64,000 bases of DNA from Panacagrimonas sp965216845 (GCA_965216845.1 OZ244200.1:1364001-1428000); one strand, 5' to 3'. Shown: positions 1 to 8,412, counted from the first letter of the stretch. Program-made: numbers and translations. Notes: generated by a model not told the origin, from the letters alone.

Positions 1-590
1 CCCTGAAACGGGCCGGACCAGTTCTGCACGTCCTTGGGAATGTCGATCACCACCGGGCCGGGACGTCCGCTGCGCGCAATATGGAAGGCGGTACGCATGG
101 TGGCTTCCAGCTGTTCCGGGTCGGTGACCAGAAACACATGTTTGGCGGCGGGCCCCATGATGGAGCTGACCGGCGCTTCCTGGAACCCGTCAGAGCCGAT
201 GGCCGGGGTTGGCACCTGTCCGCAGATGACCACGATGGGAATCGAATCCGCCATGCAATCACGCACCGGCGTCACGGTATTGGTGGCGCCGGGTCCGGAG
301 GTCACCAGACACACGCCGACCTTGCCCGAAGCGCGCGCATAGCCGGCGGCCATGAAGCCGGCGGCCTGTTCGTTGGCCGGCACGATCAGCGGCATGGGAT
401 CTTCACCGCGATCATTCTGATGTTCCTGGTTGTAGCGGAACACGGCATCATAGGTGGGCAGAATGGCGCCGCCGGAATAGCCGAAAATCACCTGCGTACC
501 TTCATCGGCCAGCACCTGGACGACGACCTCCGATCCGGTCATCGATTGTCCGGAAAGGGGGTGGTTCAGGGGCTTGAGTACGGCGTTCAT
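1..590 (-). CDS. ilvB: Acetolactate synthase large subunit, 3'-truncated by window edge
   Basis: This is the thiamine-diphosphate enzyme that condenses pyruvate into acetolactate (or acetohydroxybutyrate), the first committed step of valine, leucine and isoleucine synthesis. The reverse complement from an ATG at 588-590 gives about 196 residues of the N-terminal ThDP-binding (PYR) domain. Visible motifs are FGYSGGAILP, the stretch NEQAAGFMAAGYARASGK with the family's catalytic Glu (residue 74), SGPGATN and GRPGPVVIDIPKD. The rest lies beyond the left edge. A second in-frame ATG is residue 17. It is transcribed away from ilvH-ilvC, whereas relatives such as Pseudomonas usually have all three in one direction. 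The family assignment is certain; the ilvB versus ilvI naming is arbitrary. Confidence 0.95.
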   Translation of the reverse strand, partial: MNAVLKPLNHPLSGQSMTGSEVVVQVLADEGTQVIFGYSGGAILPTYDAVFRYNQEHQNDRGEDPMPLIVPANEQAAGFMAAGYARASGKVGVCLVTSGPGATNTVTPVRDCMADSIPIVVICGQVPTPAIGSDGFQEAPVSSIMGPAAKHVFLVTDPEQLEATMRTAFHIARSGRPGPVVIDIPKDVQNWSGPFQ

Positions 591-639
591 CAGTGATTCG
601 ACCTTGGGAATGTGAGCGGCTGGGAAAAACACAAACGCG

Positions 640-661
640 CCTTATAACACATGCCATAAGG
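640..661. promoter_or_regulatory. Inverted repeat in the divergent ilv intergenic region (candidate operator)
   Basis: The arms CCTTAT and ATAAGG are perfect complements separated by 10 nt. They sit near the middle of the 164-nt gap between the two divergent starts. The arms contain TATA-like hexamers on both strands, so the repeat may overlap promoter -10 elements. A T-N11-A layout, as used by LysR-type regulators, fits loosely. Function is inferred from position and symmetry only. Confidence 0.35.
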
Positions 662-754
662 TATCCTGATTGGCCGCAGGTACAGGCAATCGAGCGTTCG
701 CATGATGCACGGCTATTGCCCGCCACGCAAAACGCGGCTAAGGTGCGCGCCCCT

Positions 755-1270
755 ATGCGACATATCATCGCCATTTTGCTGCAAAACGAAGCCGGTGCGC
801 TGGCCCGCGTGGCCGGAATGTTTTCCGCGCGCGGCTATAACATCGACGCCTTGTCGGTCGCGCCCACGCACGATCCGGCGGTTTCGCGCCTGACCCTGAT
901 TACGCAGGGTTCGGACGGCGTGATTCATCAAATCATCCAGCAGACCCGCAAGATGGTGGATGTGGTGGATATACAAGATCTATCGGCCAGCGATCATCTG
1001 GAGTGCGAGCTGTTGATGATCAAGCTGGAAGTGCGCAACGGCGCCGCGCGTCAAGTGGTGGAGTGTGCACGCCGCCATCGCGCCGTGATTCTGGACGAGA
1101 CCGACCACACGCGCATGGTGCAGTTGGCGGGAACCGGGCCGGAAATTGATGCGTTCGTTGCCGAAGTGGGGCGAATTGCGCCGATTCTGGAGTTGGTCCG
1201 CAGCGGCGTGGCGGCGATGCAGCGCGGTCATGAATTGCTGAGTCTGACGCAGGACGCGTCAGCGGTCTGA
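755..1270 (+). CDS. ilvH: Acetolactate synthase small (regulatory) subunit
   Basis: Regulatory partner of the large subunit: it raises catalytic activity and confers valine feedback inhibition. The 171-residue protein has the expected N-terminal ACT domain, with the hallmark stretch NEAGALARVAGMFSARGYN at about residues 11-29, and the family's C-terminal domain. The length fits the usual 160-175 residues. The reading frame stays open upstream, but the ATG at 755 begins exactly where family members start (MRHIIAILLQNEAG), so the longer version was rejected. It lies 77 nt before ilvC and is probably cotranscribed with it. Its catalytic partner is on the opposite strand. Confidence 0.96.
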   Translation: MRHIIAILLQNEAGALARVAGMFSARGYNIDALSVAPTHDPAVSRLTLITQGSDGVIHQIIQQTRKMVDVVDIQDLSASDHLECELLMIKLEVRNGAARQVVECARRHRAVILDETDHTRMVQLAGTGPEIDAFVAEVGRIAPILELVRSGVAAMQRGHELLSLTQDASAV

Positions 1271-1347
1271 AGGTCGCGCGAAGGGTTCGCGACAGGATTT
1301 TGAATATCTGCGGCCGCTGTCAGGTCGCCATCAAGGGAGTTTGAGCT

Positions 1348-2370
1348 GTGAGCATCAAGGTTTATTACGACAAGGACGCGGATCTTTCCATCATTCAATC
1401 CAAGAAAGTGGTCATTCTTGGTTACGGTTCACAGGGCCATGCCCACGCGCTGAACCTGAAGGATTCGGGCGTTGACGTCACCGTGGCCTTGCGCAAGTCC
1501 TCCGGCTCCTGGAGCAAGGCCGAGAACGCCGGCCTCAAGGTCGCCGAGATTGGCGAGGCGGTGAAGAGCGCCGACCTGATCATGATTCTGGCGCCGGATC
1601 AGGACCAGCGTGCGATTTATGAAGCGTCGGTTGCGCCCAATATCAAACAGGGCGCGACGCTGGCCTTCGCACATGGTTTCAATATCCATTTTGGTCTGAT
1701 CGAGCCGCGTGCGGATCTGGACGTGATCATGGTGGCGCCCAAAGGCCCCGGTCACACGGTTCGCAGCACCTACACCCAGGGTGGCGGCGTTCCCAGCCTG
1801 ATCGCCGTGCATCAGGACGCCAGCGGCAGCGCCAAGCAGATCGCGCTGTCCTACGCCTCGGCCAACGGCGGCGGTCGCGCCGGCATCATCGAAACCAATT
1901 TCCGCGAAGAAACCGAGACGGACCTGTTCGGTGAACAGGCGGTGCTCTGCGGCGGCGCCACCGCCCTGGTGCAAGCCGGTTTCGAAACCCTGGTGGAAGC
2001 CGGATACGAGCCGGAAATGGCCTACTTCGAGTGCCTGCACGAGCTCAAGCTGATTGTCGACCTGATGTACGAGGGCGGCATGGCCAACATGCGCTACTCC
2101 ATCTCCAACACGGCCGAATACGGCGATTACACGCGCGGCCCGCGGGTGGTGACCGAAGAAACCAAGAAGGAGATGAAGCGCATCCTGCACGAGATTCAAA
2201 CCGGCCAGTTCGCGCGCGAATTCGTGCTGGAGAATCAGGCCGGCGCACCGACGCTCAAAGCGCGTCGACGCATCGGTGCTGAGCATCAGATCGAGGAAGT
2301 CGGCGGTCGCTTGCGCGCCATGATGCCGTGGATCGCCAAGAACAAGCTGGTGGACAAGTCGAAAAACTAA
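1348..2370 (+). CDS. ilvC: Ketol-acid reductoisomerase (NADP+)
   Basis: Converts acetolactate or acetohydroxybutyrate to the dihydroxy acid by Mg2+-dependent isomerisation and NADPH reduction. The 340-residue class I protein has the nucleotide-binding loop GYGSQGHAHALNL near residue 26, the stretch APKGPGHTVR, and the C-terminal knotted domain with ETETDLFGEQAVLCGG and the metal-ligand region. The start is GTG, preceded by a clear AAGGGAG ribosome-binding site about 7 nt upstream. It follows ilvH closely and precedes pssA after a repeat-containing spacer. Length and motifs are normal. Confidence 0.98.
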   Translation: MSIKVYYDKDADLSIIQSKKVVILGYGSQGHAHALNLKDSGVDVTVALRKSSGSWSKAENAGLKVAEIGEAVKSADLIMILAPDQDQRAIYEASVAPNIKQGATLAFAHGFNIHFGLIEPRADLDVIMVAPKGPGHTVRSTYTQGGGVPSLIAVHQDASGSAKQIALSYASANGGGRAGIIETNFREETETDLFGEQAVLCGGATALVQAGFETLVEAGYEPEMAYFECLHELKLIVDLMYEGGMANMRYSISNTAEYGDYTRGPRVVTEETKKEMKRILHEIQTGQFAREFVLENQAGAPTLKARRRIGAEHQIEEVGGRLRAMMPWIAKNKLVDKSKN

Positions 2371-2372
2371 AG

Positions 2373-2417
<45 letters not shown>

Positions 2418-2480
2418 GAGACGGTAGTGCTTGATTCAGGGGCGCGGGAAGCGGGACACTGATCGCAATGCCATGGGATC

Positions 2481-2555
2481 CGTCACTGCGAGGCGAAGCC
2501 GAAGCAGTCTCCAAAGCCTTGGAGGTGGCCGTGTCCCGCGCAATCGCGATGACCG
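2481..2555. repeat. Degenerate palindromic intergenic repeat resembling the GTCATTGCGA family
   Basis: The stretch opens with CGTCACTGCGAGGCGAAG and ends with CAATCGCGATGACCG, so its two ends are imperfect inverted repeats. The opening resembles the dispersed repeats that start GTCATTGCGAG and continue GACGAAGCAATC, known from many proteobacteria. Here it is degenerate and lies immediately upstream of the pssA start. The family assignment is from memory of the consensus. Confidence 0.45.
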
Positions 2556-2567
2556 TGAACTGATTTG

Positions 2568-3320
2568 ATGACTGAGCCTGAAGCCAAGCCGCGACGGCGC
2601 GGTATCTATCTGCTGCCGAACCTGTTCACCACGGTGACCTTGTTCGGCGGTTTCTACGCCATCGTGATGGCGATGTCGGGCCGTTTCAATCAAGCCGCCA
2701 TCGGCGTGTTGGCGGCCATGGTGGCCGACGGACTGGATGGGCGCATTGCACGGCTCACCAACACGCAAAGCGACTTCGGCAAGGAATATGATTCGCTGTG
2801 CGACATGGTGGCCTTTGGCGTTGCCGCCAGCCTGGTGATCTTCAGTTTCAGCCTGCATCACCTGTCGGGCTATGGCTGGCTGGGCGGTAAACTGGGATGG
2901 GTGCTGGCGTTCACCTATACCGCTTGCGCGGCCCTGCGTCTGGCGCGCTTCAATGTCCTGACCGCCATTGCTGGCGGCGACAAGGATTTTTTCGGCTTGC
3001 CAAGCCCGGCCGCCGCCGGACTGGTGGTGTTCTTCGTGTGGTTTGCGCACAGCGTGGAACTCAATGGCGAGCAAATGCTGATTCCGGCCAGCCTGGTCAC
3101 GCTCGGCGCGGGGCTGCTGATGGTCAGCAGTGTGCGCTACAACAGCTTCAAGAAAGTCGATCTCGCCGGCCGCATGCGGTTTCTGCCGTTTGCCGCGGTC
3201 GTCGGCATGTTGACCCTGGTGATGGTCAATCCGCCGATGATTCTGTTTGTGATGTTTCTGGGTTATGCCCTGTCCGGGCCGATACTGATGCTGTGGAAGC
3301 GCGTTCGCCCCGGAACCTGA
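2568..3320 (+). CDS. pssA: CDP-diacylglycerol-serine O-phosphatidyltransferase
   Basis: Makes phosphatidylserine, the precursor of phosphatidylethanolamine, from CDP-diacylglycerol and serine at the inner membrane. This is the integral-membrane (type II) form. The CDP-alcohol phosphotransferase motif is complete: D57-G-x2-A-R-x8-G71-x3-D75-x3-D79. About eight hydrophobic segments follow, and the 250-residue length is normal. I use the ATG at 2568; a TTG codon directly before it is a less likely start. The gene follows ilvC, as in Pseudomonas. Confidence 0.95.
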   Translation: MTEPEAKPRRRGIYLLPNLFTTVTLFGGFYAIVMAMSGRFNQAAIGVLAAMVADGLDGRIARLTNTQSDFGKEYDSLCDMVAFGVAASLVIFSFSLHHLSGYGWLGGKLGWVLAFTYTACAALRLARFNVLTAIAGGDKDFFGLPSPAAAGLVVFFVWFAHSVELNGEQMLIPASLVTLGAGLLMVSSVRYNSFKKVDLAGRMRFLPFAAVVGMLTLVMVNPPMILFVMFLGYALSGPILMLWKRVRPGT

Positions 3321-3378
3321 CCCGTTTGACCCCGATGCCAGGCTGGTAAAGCCAAACATGCGCCGTTATGATGCGTGC

Positions 3379-3465
3379 ATGAGCAGCGTCTACCCATTAC
3401 TGAATCAATCGCTCCGCACGCTTGCCGTGCGCCGCGCGCTGCCCGCTCTGCTACGACTGCCGTAA
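3379..3465 (+). CDS. Putative leucine-rich leader peptide upstream of leuA
   Basis: A 28-codon reading frame in the 289-nt gap before leuA encodes a peptide with eight leucines (Leu7, 8, 12, 15, 21, 24, 25, 27) mixed with arginines, ending in TAA. An in-frame ATG seven codons earlier (3358) would lengthen it. Leucine-rich leaders that attenuate leu operons are well known in proteobacteria, so position and composition are suggestive. No strong ribosome-binding site and no terminator with a T-run were found before leuA. A weak hairpin lies at 3530-3548. Confidence 0.3.
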   Translation: MSSVYPLLNQSLRTLAVRRALPALLRLP

Positions 3466-3609
3466 GGCAGATCAATATGCCGTGCCACACGGGGCCAAAG
3501 CCGTGAAGCAGACTAGAATCGAACCCACCGGGGATGAAAAGCTTCCCCAACGCCGGTCCGCCCGGCAAAGATCGACCAGGACAATCGACTTGTCCCAAGG
3601 AGCACCGCC

Positions 3610-5328
3610 ATGGCCATGTTGAAAAACCCAGCCAGCAAATACCGCCCGTTCCGTTTCGGTCCGGAATCGTTTTCCGAGCGAACCTGGCCGGACCGGAAAA
3701 TCACCCGGCCGCCCATCTGGTGCAGCGTGGACCTGCGCGACGGCAATCAGGCGCTGATCGAGCCGATGGATCGCGCGCGCAAGCTGCGCATGTTCGAGAT
3801 GCTGTGCCGCATCGGCTTCAAGGAGATCGAGGTTGGGTTTCCTTCCGCTTCGCAGACCGACTTTGATTTCGTCCGCTGTCTGATCGAAGAACAGCGCATT
3901 CCCGACGATGTCACCATCCAGGTGCTGACCCAGGCGCGCGAGCCGCTGATCGAACGCACCTTCGAGGCCCTGCGCGGCGCGCGGCGCGCCATCGTTCACT
4001 ATTACAACGCGGTGGCACCGGTGATGCGGCGCGTGGTGTTCAATATGAGCCAGGCCGAGGTCATCGCCGATCTGGCGGTCAAGCACGCGCAGGTGGTGCA
4101 ACAGCTTGCGGCGGCGCAGCCGGACACCGAATGGGTATTTCAATACTCGCCGGAAATGTTCTCCGGCGCGGAGCTGGAGTTTTCGCGCGACATCGTCGAT
4201 GCCGTGACCGAGGTCTGGCAGCCGACGGCGGCGCGGCCCTGCATCATCAACTTGCCGAGCACGGTGGAGCACATCACCCCGAATGTGTTCGCGGACATGA
4301 TCGAATGGACCCACCGTCGCATCGCCCGGCGTGAGGGCGTGGTGCTGTCGGTGCATCCGCACAACGACCGCGGCACCGGCACCGCCGCCGCTGAACTGGC
4401 GATGATGGCCGGCGTCGACCGGGTGGAAGGTTGCTTGTTTGGCAACGGCGAGCGCACCGGCAACGTGGATGTGGTGAACCTGGCGCTCAACATGTATTCG
4501 CAGGGCCTGCATCCGGGCCTGGATTTTTCCGATATCGATGAGGTGCGGCGCGCGGTCGAATACTGCAATCAATTGCCGGTGCACCCGCGTCACCCCTATG
4601 TGGGCGACCTGGTATTCACCTCCTTCTCCGGTTCGCACCAGGACGCCATCAAAAAAGCCTTCCACGCGCGCAAGGAAGACGATATTTGGGAAATGCCTTA
4701 TCTGCCCATCGATCCGATGGATCTGGGCCGTTCCTATGAGGCGGTGATTCGGGTCAATTCACAATCCGGCAAGGGTGGTATCACCTATTTGCTGGAAAAC
4801 GAATACGGCCTGGATTTGCCGCGACGTTTGCAGATTGAATTCAGTCGCGTGGTGCAGGAAGTGACCGACACCACCGGCAAGGAGGTCACCGCGCCCGAAA
4901 TCTGGAATATTTTTCAGGACGAATATCTGGGCGCCACATCGCCCTTGTCCTACGTCGCCCACTTTCTGGTGGAAGATTCCACTCGCGACGAAGTGGAGCT
5001 GAACACCGAAGTCATGTACCAGGGTGCCAAACACAAACTGCAGGGACGCGGCAACGGTCCGATCGATGCATTCGTGCACGCCGTTTCCAAGCTGATTGGC
5101 GAGGAATTCTCGGTAGTGGATTATCACGAGCATTCGCTGTCCAAGGGTGCGGACGCGCGCGCGGCCACATATATCGAACTCAAGACACAGGATGCGCCCA
5201 GAATCTTCGGCGTCGGCCTGGATTCCAATATCGTCACCGCCTCGCTGAAAGCGATTTTGTCGGCGCTGAACCGTTGTTTGAAGCAGCGTGCAGAGGCCGC
5301 ACCGTCCCACGAACGTGCCGTGGCCTAA
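3610..5328 (+). CDS. leuA: 2-isopropylmalate synthase
   Basis: First dedicated step of leucine synthesis: condenses acetyl-CoA with 2-ketoisovalerate. The 572-residue protein is the longer LeuA type seen in Pseudomonas and actinobacteria, not the 523-residue enterobacterial form. The HMGL-like TIM barrel opens with WCSVDLRDGNQALIEPM and carries VHPHNDRGTGTA and GCLFGNGERTGNVD; metal-binding and catalytic residues lie in these motifs. The C-terminal LeuA allosteric domain, which senses leucine, covers roughly residues 430-560. The ATG at 3610 has AAGGAG upstream; an alternative ATG lies two codons later. The gene complements the ilv genes to its left. Confidence 0.97.
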   Translation: MAMLKNPASKYRPFRFGPESFSERTWPDRKITRPPIWCSVDLRDGNQALIEPMDRARKLRMFEMLCRIGFKEIEVGFPSASQTDFDFVRCLIEEQRIPDDVTIQVLTQAREPLIERTFEALRGARRAIVHYYNAVAPVMRRVVFNMSQAEVIADLAVKHAQVVQQLAAAQPDTEWVFQYSPEMFSGAELEFSRDIVDAVTEVWQPTAARPCIINLPSTVEHITPNVFADMIEWTHRRIARREGVVLSVHPHNDRGTGTAAAELAMMAGVDRVEGCLFGNGERTGNVDVVNLALNMYSQGLHPGLDFSDIDEVRRAVEYCNQLPVHPRHPYVGDLVFTSFSGSHQDAIKKAFHARKEDDIWEMPYLPIDPMDLGRSYEAVIRVNSQSGKGGITYLLENEYGLDLPRRLQIEFSRVVQEVTDTTGKEVTAPEIWNIFQDEYLGATSPLSYVAHFLVEDSTRDEVELNTEVMYQGAKHKLQGRGNGPIDAFVHAVSKLIGEEFSVVDYHEHSLSKGADARAATYIELKTQDAPRIFGVGLDSNIVTASLKAILSALNRCLKQRAEAAPSHERAVA

Positions 5329-5908
5329 GCCGGAAAACCCGCCGCCGGAGGCCTGCGCTTCCGGTGGCGGTGCGCTTGATTGGAATTTGCAGACCGAGCG
5401 CTTGCAACTGCGCCCGGTCGGCGAGGACGAGGTCGATGTATTGCATGCGCTGTGGACCGCGCCTGCGGTGCGGCGCCATCTCTGGGAGGATCGTATCCTG
5501 CGGCGCGAACAGACCCGTGATCTGGTGATGCAGAGCGCGTTCCTGTTCCAGGAACAGCAGGTCGGCCTGTGGCTGGCGCGAGACCGACAGGATGAACAAC
5601 TGGTCGGCGTTGGCGGCTACTGGATGTTTCGTGCGCACCATGAAACCGAATTGCTGGCGGCGGTGGCCGAGTCACATTGGTATCGCGGATACGGGCGCGA
5701 ACTTTCCGCCGGCGTGATTCGTTACGGATTCGAGCGGCTTGGATTCGAGCAGATTCGCGCCAGCGCCGATGCGGATAATCAGGCCTCACTGGCGCTACTC
5801 GAATCGCTTGGTTTCATCGCCGCTGCGGCGTCGCAAGCCGATGGACGGCTTCGAAAGTTTCACCTGCCCAAAGGGGTTTATCTGGGTCCGCAACAATATC
5901 CGGCTTGA
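5288..5908 (+). CDS. GNAT-family N-acetyltransferase (RimJ/RimL type)
   Basis: Predicted acetyl-CoA-dependent N-acetyltransferase of unknown substrate. The core begins at LQTERLQLRPV, typical of the RimJ/RimL (Acetyltransf_3) branch, and the acetyl-CoA site is around residues 130-180 (YRGYGRELSAGVIRYGFERLGFEQIRA shortened here, then NQASLALLESLGF). The start is uncertain. The frame opens at a GTG at 5288 inside the end of leuA, and another GTG lies at 5315; the first 30 or so residues are proline-rich and unconserved-looking. The 41-nt overlap with leuA in a different frame suggests translational coupling. Confidence 0.8.
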   Translation: MQRPHRPTNVPWPKPENPPPEACASGGGALDWNLQTERLQLRPVGEDEVDVLHALWTAPAVRRHLWEDRILRREQTRDLVMQSAFLFQEQQVGLWLARDRQDEQLVGVGGYWMFRAHHETELLAAVAESHWYRGYGRELSAGVIRYGFERLGFEQIRASADADNQASLALLESLGFIAAAASQADGRLRKFHLPKGVYLGPQQYPA

Positions 5909-5969
5909 GCGGCGGGCCGGTGCCGCCGTGCTATCGTCTGCCATTTGTTGCTACGCCCCGTCGAATCGC

Positions 5970-6716
5970 ATGGCTTTTGATCGTCGCGACCACGTGCTCG
6001 GACTGCTCGGGATCGAGCGTTGGCGGCTGCGCGAATCCGGTGATCCGTCTGCCTCGGAAGCGCCTGTAGAGCAAGCCAGCATGCCTCGCAAAAAAAACAT
6101 CGAGACAACAAGCGTTCCCGCGCCTGAGGCCTCGGTGGCGACCGTGGAGCTGCCAAAGAACTGGTCTGGATTGCGCGCCATGGTCAAGGACTGCCAGCAA
6201 TGCAAGCTGTGTCAGGCGCGCACCAATACGGTGTTTGGCGTTGGCCCCGAGAATGCGCCGCTGATGGTGGTGGGCGAAGGGCCGGGCGCGGATGAGGACG
6301 CGCGTGGCGAGCCCTTTGTTGGCCGCGCCGGAAAGCTGCTGGATCAAATGCTCAAGGCGATCAGCCGGTCGCGGGCGGACAATACCTTCATCGCCAACGT
6401 GGTCAAATGTCGCCCGCCCGGCAACCGTGATCCGGAGGCGGATGAGGTCAGCGCCTGCCGACGCTATCTGGATCGTCAGATCGAGTTGCTGCAACCGCGC
6501 CTGATCGTCGCTCTGGGGCGGGTGGCGGCGCAGCGCCTGCTGGCCAGCAATGAGCCCTTATCCAAAATGCGCGGGCCCATTCACGAATACGGCGAAACCA
6601 GGACGCCGGTATTCGTCAGCTACCATCCGGCCTATCTGCTGCGCAGCCCACGCGAAAAAGCCAAGAGCTGGCAGGATCTGAAGAAAATCGCCCAGTTTCT
6701 GGAGTCACAAGCGTGA
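5970..6716 (+). CDS. Uracil-DNA glycosylase, family 4 (iron-sulfur)
   Basis: Removes uracil from DNA at the start of base-excision repair. The 248-residue protein has the family-4 signs: a Cys pair and third Cys in CQQCKLC and another Cys in VVKCRPPGNRDP, which fit an Fe-S cluster. The active-site motif is GEGPGADEDARGEPFVGRAG and the C-terminal one is SYHPAYLL. The ATG at 5970 was chosen because the upstream in-frame region is antisense-like coding noise overlapping the preceding gene. About 80 residues before the domain are poorly conserved linker. It overlaps rimI by 4 nt. Confidence 0.92.
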   Translation: MAFDRRDHVLGLLGIERWRLRESGDPSASEAPVEQASMPRKKNIETTSVPAPEASVATVELPKNWSGLRAMVKDCQQCKLCQARTNTVFGVGPENAPLMVVGEGPGADEDARGEPFVGRAGKLLDQMLKAISRSRADNTFIANVVKCRPPGNRDPEADEVSACRRYLDRQIELLQPRLIVALGRVAAQRLLASNEPLSKMRGPIHEYGETRTPVFVSYHPAYLLRSPREKAKSWQDLKKIAQFLESQA

Positions 6717-7180
6717 GCGCGCTGGCTTCGCATTTCTGGGAAGTGCAGCAAATGCAGGAAGCGGACTTGAACGAAGTGTTGACGGTGGAAGCGCGCGCCT
6801 ACGCCTTTCCCTGGACGCAGGGCATTTTCCGTGATTGTCTGCAGGCCGGCTATCGCGGCTGGGTGCTTCGCGGACTGGACGGCATGATCAGCGCCTACGC
6901 CATGATCAGCATGGCGGTGGGTGAGGCGCATGTGTTGAACCTGTGTGTGGATCCGGACCGTCGCCGGCAGGGCATGGCGCGGCTGCTGTTGCAGCACATA
7001 CTGCAGGTCGCGCGCAGCGAGAATATTTGCGTGGTGATACTGGAAGTGCGCCGATCCAACCGCGCCGCGATCAAGCTCTACCAAGGCTTCGGCTTTCGCA
7101 ATATCGGCACCCGCAAGGATTATTACCCGGCGGCGGAAGGCCGTGAAGATGCATTTGTGCTGGCGCTGGACCTAGTCTGA
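6713..7180 (+). CDS. rimI: Ribosomal protein S18-alanine N-acetyltransferase
   Basis: Acetylates the N-terminal alanine of ribosomal protein S18 in E. coli; homologues may act more widely. The 155-residue GNAT protein has the RimI features NLCVDPDRRRQGMARLLLQHIL (the acetyl-CoA-binding R/Q-x-x-G-x-G/A region, residues about 77-98) and the C-terminal YQGFGFRNIGTRKDYY. Translation starts at GTG 6713, overlapping the preceding TGA in a GTGA junction, so it is coupled to the glycosylase gene. Length is typical. Confidence 0.9.
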   Translation: MSALASHFWEVQQMQEADLNEVLTVEARAYAFPWTQGIFRDCLQAGYRGWVLRGLDGMISAYAMISMAVGEAHVLNLCVDPDRRRQGMARLLLQHILQVARSENICVVILEVRRSNRAAIKLYQGFGFRNIGTRKDYYPAAEGREDAFVLALDLV

Positions 7181-8412
7181 TGAACGCTCAGCAATGGTCC
7201 TGGGCCATTTATGACTGGGCCAATTCGGCATTCGCGACCACCGTGCTGGTCGGACTGTTTCCGGTGTTGTTCAACAGTTATTACGCCGCCGGCGTGGACG
7301 GCGCGCAGGTCACCTTCTACCTGGGTGTTTTTGGCAATTCGCTGTCCGCGCTGATCGTGATGTTATTGGCGCCGACGCTGGGCGTGATCGCGGACCGGCG
7401 CGGGCTGAAAAAACATTTTCTGGCCGCGTTTACCTTGCTGGGGATTTGCGCAACCGCAGGTCTGTTCTGGATCGATGAGGGGAATTGGTCCGGCGCCATC
7501 GCTTTGTATGCGCTGGCGGCGGTCGGATTTTTCGGCAGTCTGGGTTTTTATGACGCCTTGTTGGTCGACGTTGCCGCCTCCGGACAGCGGGATCGGATTT
7601 CGGCCATCGGTTACAGCCTGGGTTATCTCGGCGGTGGCCTGTTGTTTTTGCTGAACGTGGCCATGGTGTTGAAGCCGGAGGCTTTTGGGATCGCGGACAA
7701 GGCCACCGCCGCGAAAATGGCATTTCTTTGCGTGGCGATCTGGTGGGCGTTGTTTTCGCTGCCGCTGTTTCTGCGCGTTCGCGCGGCACCGGCGCAAAGT
7801 CAGCAAAGCATGGGCTGGCGCGAGTTGGGCGTGACGCTCAAGCGCATTCTGAAAATGAAGCCGGTGCTGATGTTTCTGTTGGCTTACTGGCTGTATATCG
7901 ACGCCGTCGGCACGGTGGCGCAGATGGCGGCTGATTTCGGCATGAAGCTGGGCTTTGCTTCGGATTCCCTGATCAAAGCGATCTTGATCGTGCAATTCGT
8001 CAGCTTTCCGGCGGCGATTGCTTTTGGTTATTTCGGCCAGCGCTTTGGCGCACGTCGCGGAATTTACCTGGGGCTGTCGGTTTACGTCGCCGTGACCTGC
8101 TTTGCCTGGTTCATGCAGACCGAGCGTGATTTTTATCTGATGGCGGCAGCCGTGGGTCTGGTGCAGGGCGGTGTTCAAAGCCTGTCCCGCAGTTATTTCT
8201 CCAGCCTGATTCCGGCGGACGCCTCGGGACAGTTTTTCGGCTTTTACAACATGCTGGGCAAGTTCGCCGCGGTGCTGGGGCCGGCCGTGGTGGGCATTAC
8301 CGCGGCGCTCACCGGCGATGCGAGAATGGCGTTGTTCATGCTGATTTTCTTCTTTATCGCCGGCGGCTTTTTGTTGTCGCGGGTGGATGATCGGCAGATT
8401 GTCAGTAGTTAG
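7180..8412 (+). CDS. MFS transporter of the UMF1 (Atg22-like) family
   Basis: Inner-membrane major-facilitator protein of 410 residues with about 12 hydrophobic helices. The N-terminus (WAIYDWANSAFATTVLVGLFP) is the signature of the UMF1 family, related to the yeast vacuolar amino-acid effluxer Atg22. The loop GVIADRRGLKK between helices 2 and 3 is the MFS motif A. The substrate is unknown in bacteria. The start codon shares one base with the rimI stop (TGATG). At the 3' end it overlaps the convergent acyltransferase gene by 4 nt. Confidence 0.88.
   Translation: MNAQQWSWAIYDWANSAFATTVLVGLFPVLFNSYYAAGVDGAQVTFYLGVFGNSLSALIVMLLAPTLGVIADRRGLKKHFLAAFTLLGICATAGLFWIDEGNWSGAIALYALAAVGFFGSLGFYDALLVDVAASGQRDRISAIGYSLGYLGGGLLFLLNVAMVLKPEAFGIADKATAAKMAFLCVAIWWALFSLPLFLRVRAAPAQSQQSMGWRELGVTLKRILKMKPVLMFLLAYWLYIDAVGTVAQMAADFGMKLGFASDSLIKAILIVQFVSFPAAIAFGYFGQRFGARRGIYLGLSVYVAVTCFAWFMQTERDFYLMAAAVGLVQGGVQSLSRSYFSSLIPADASGQFFGFYNMLGKFAAVLGPAVVGITAALTGDARMALFMLIFFFIAGGFLLSRVDDRQIVSS

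Noticed and set aside
3321..3609. T-box or other riboswitch before leuA
   Set aside because: No conserved T-box sequence or terminator with T-run was found; the leader-peptide reading is kept as a weak alternative.
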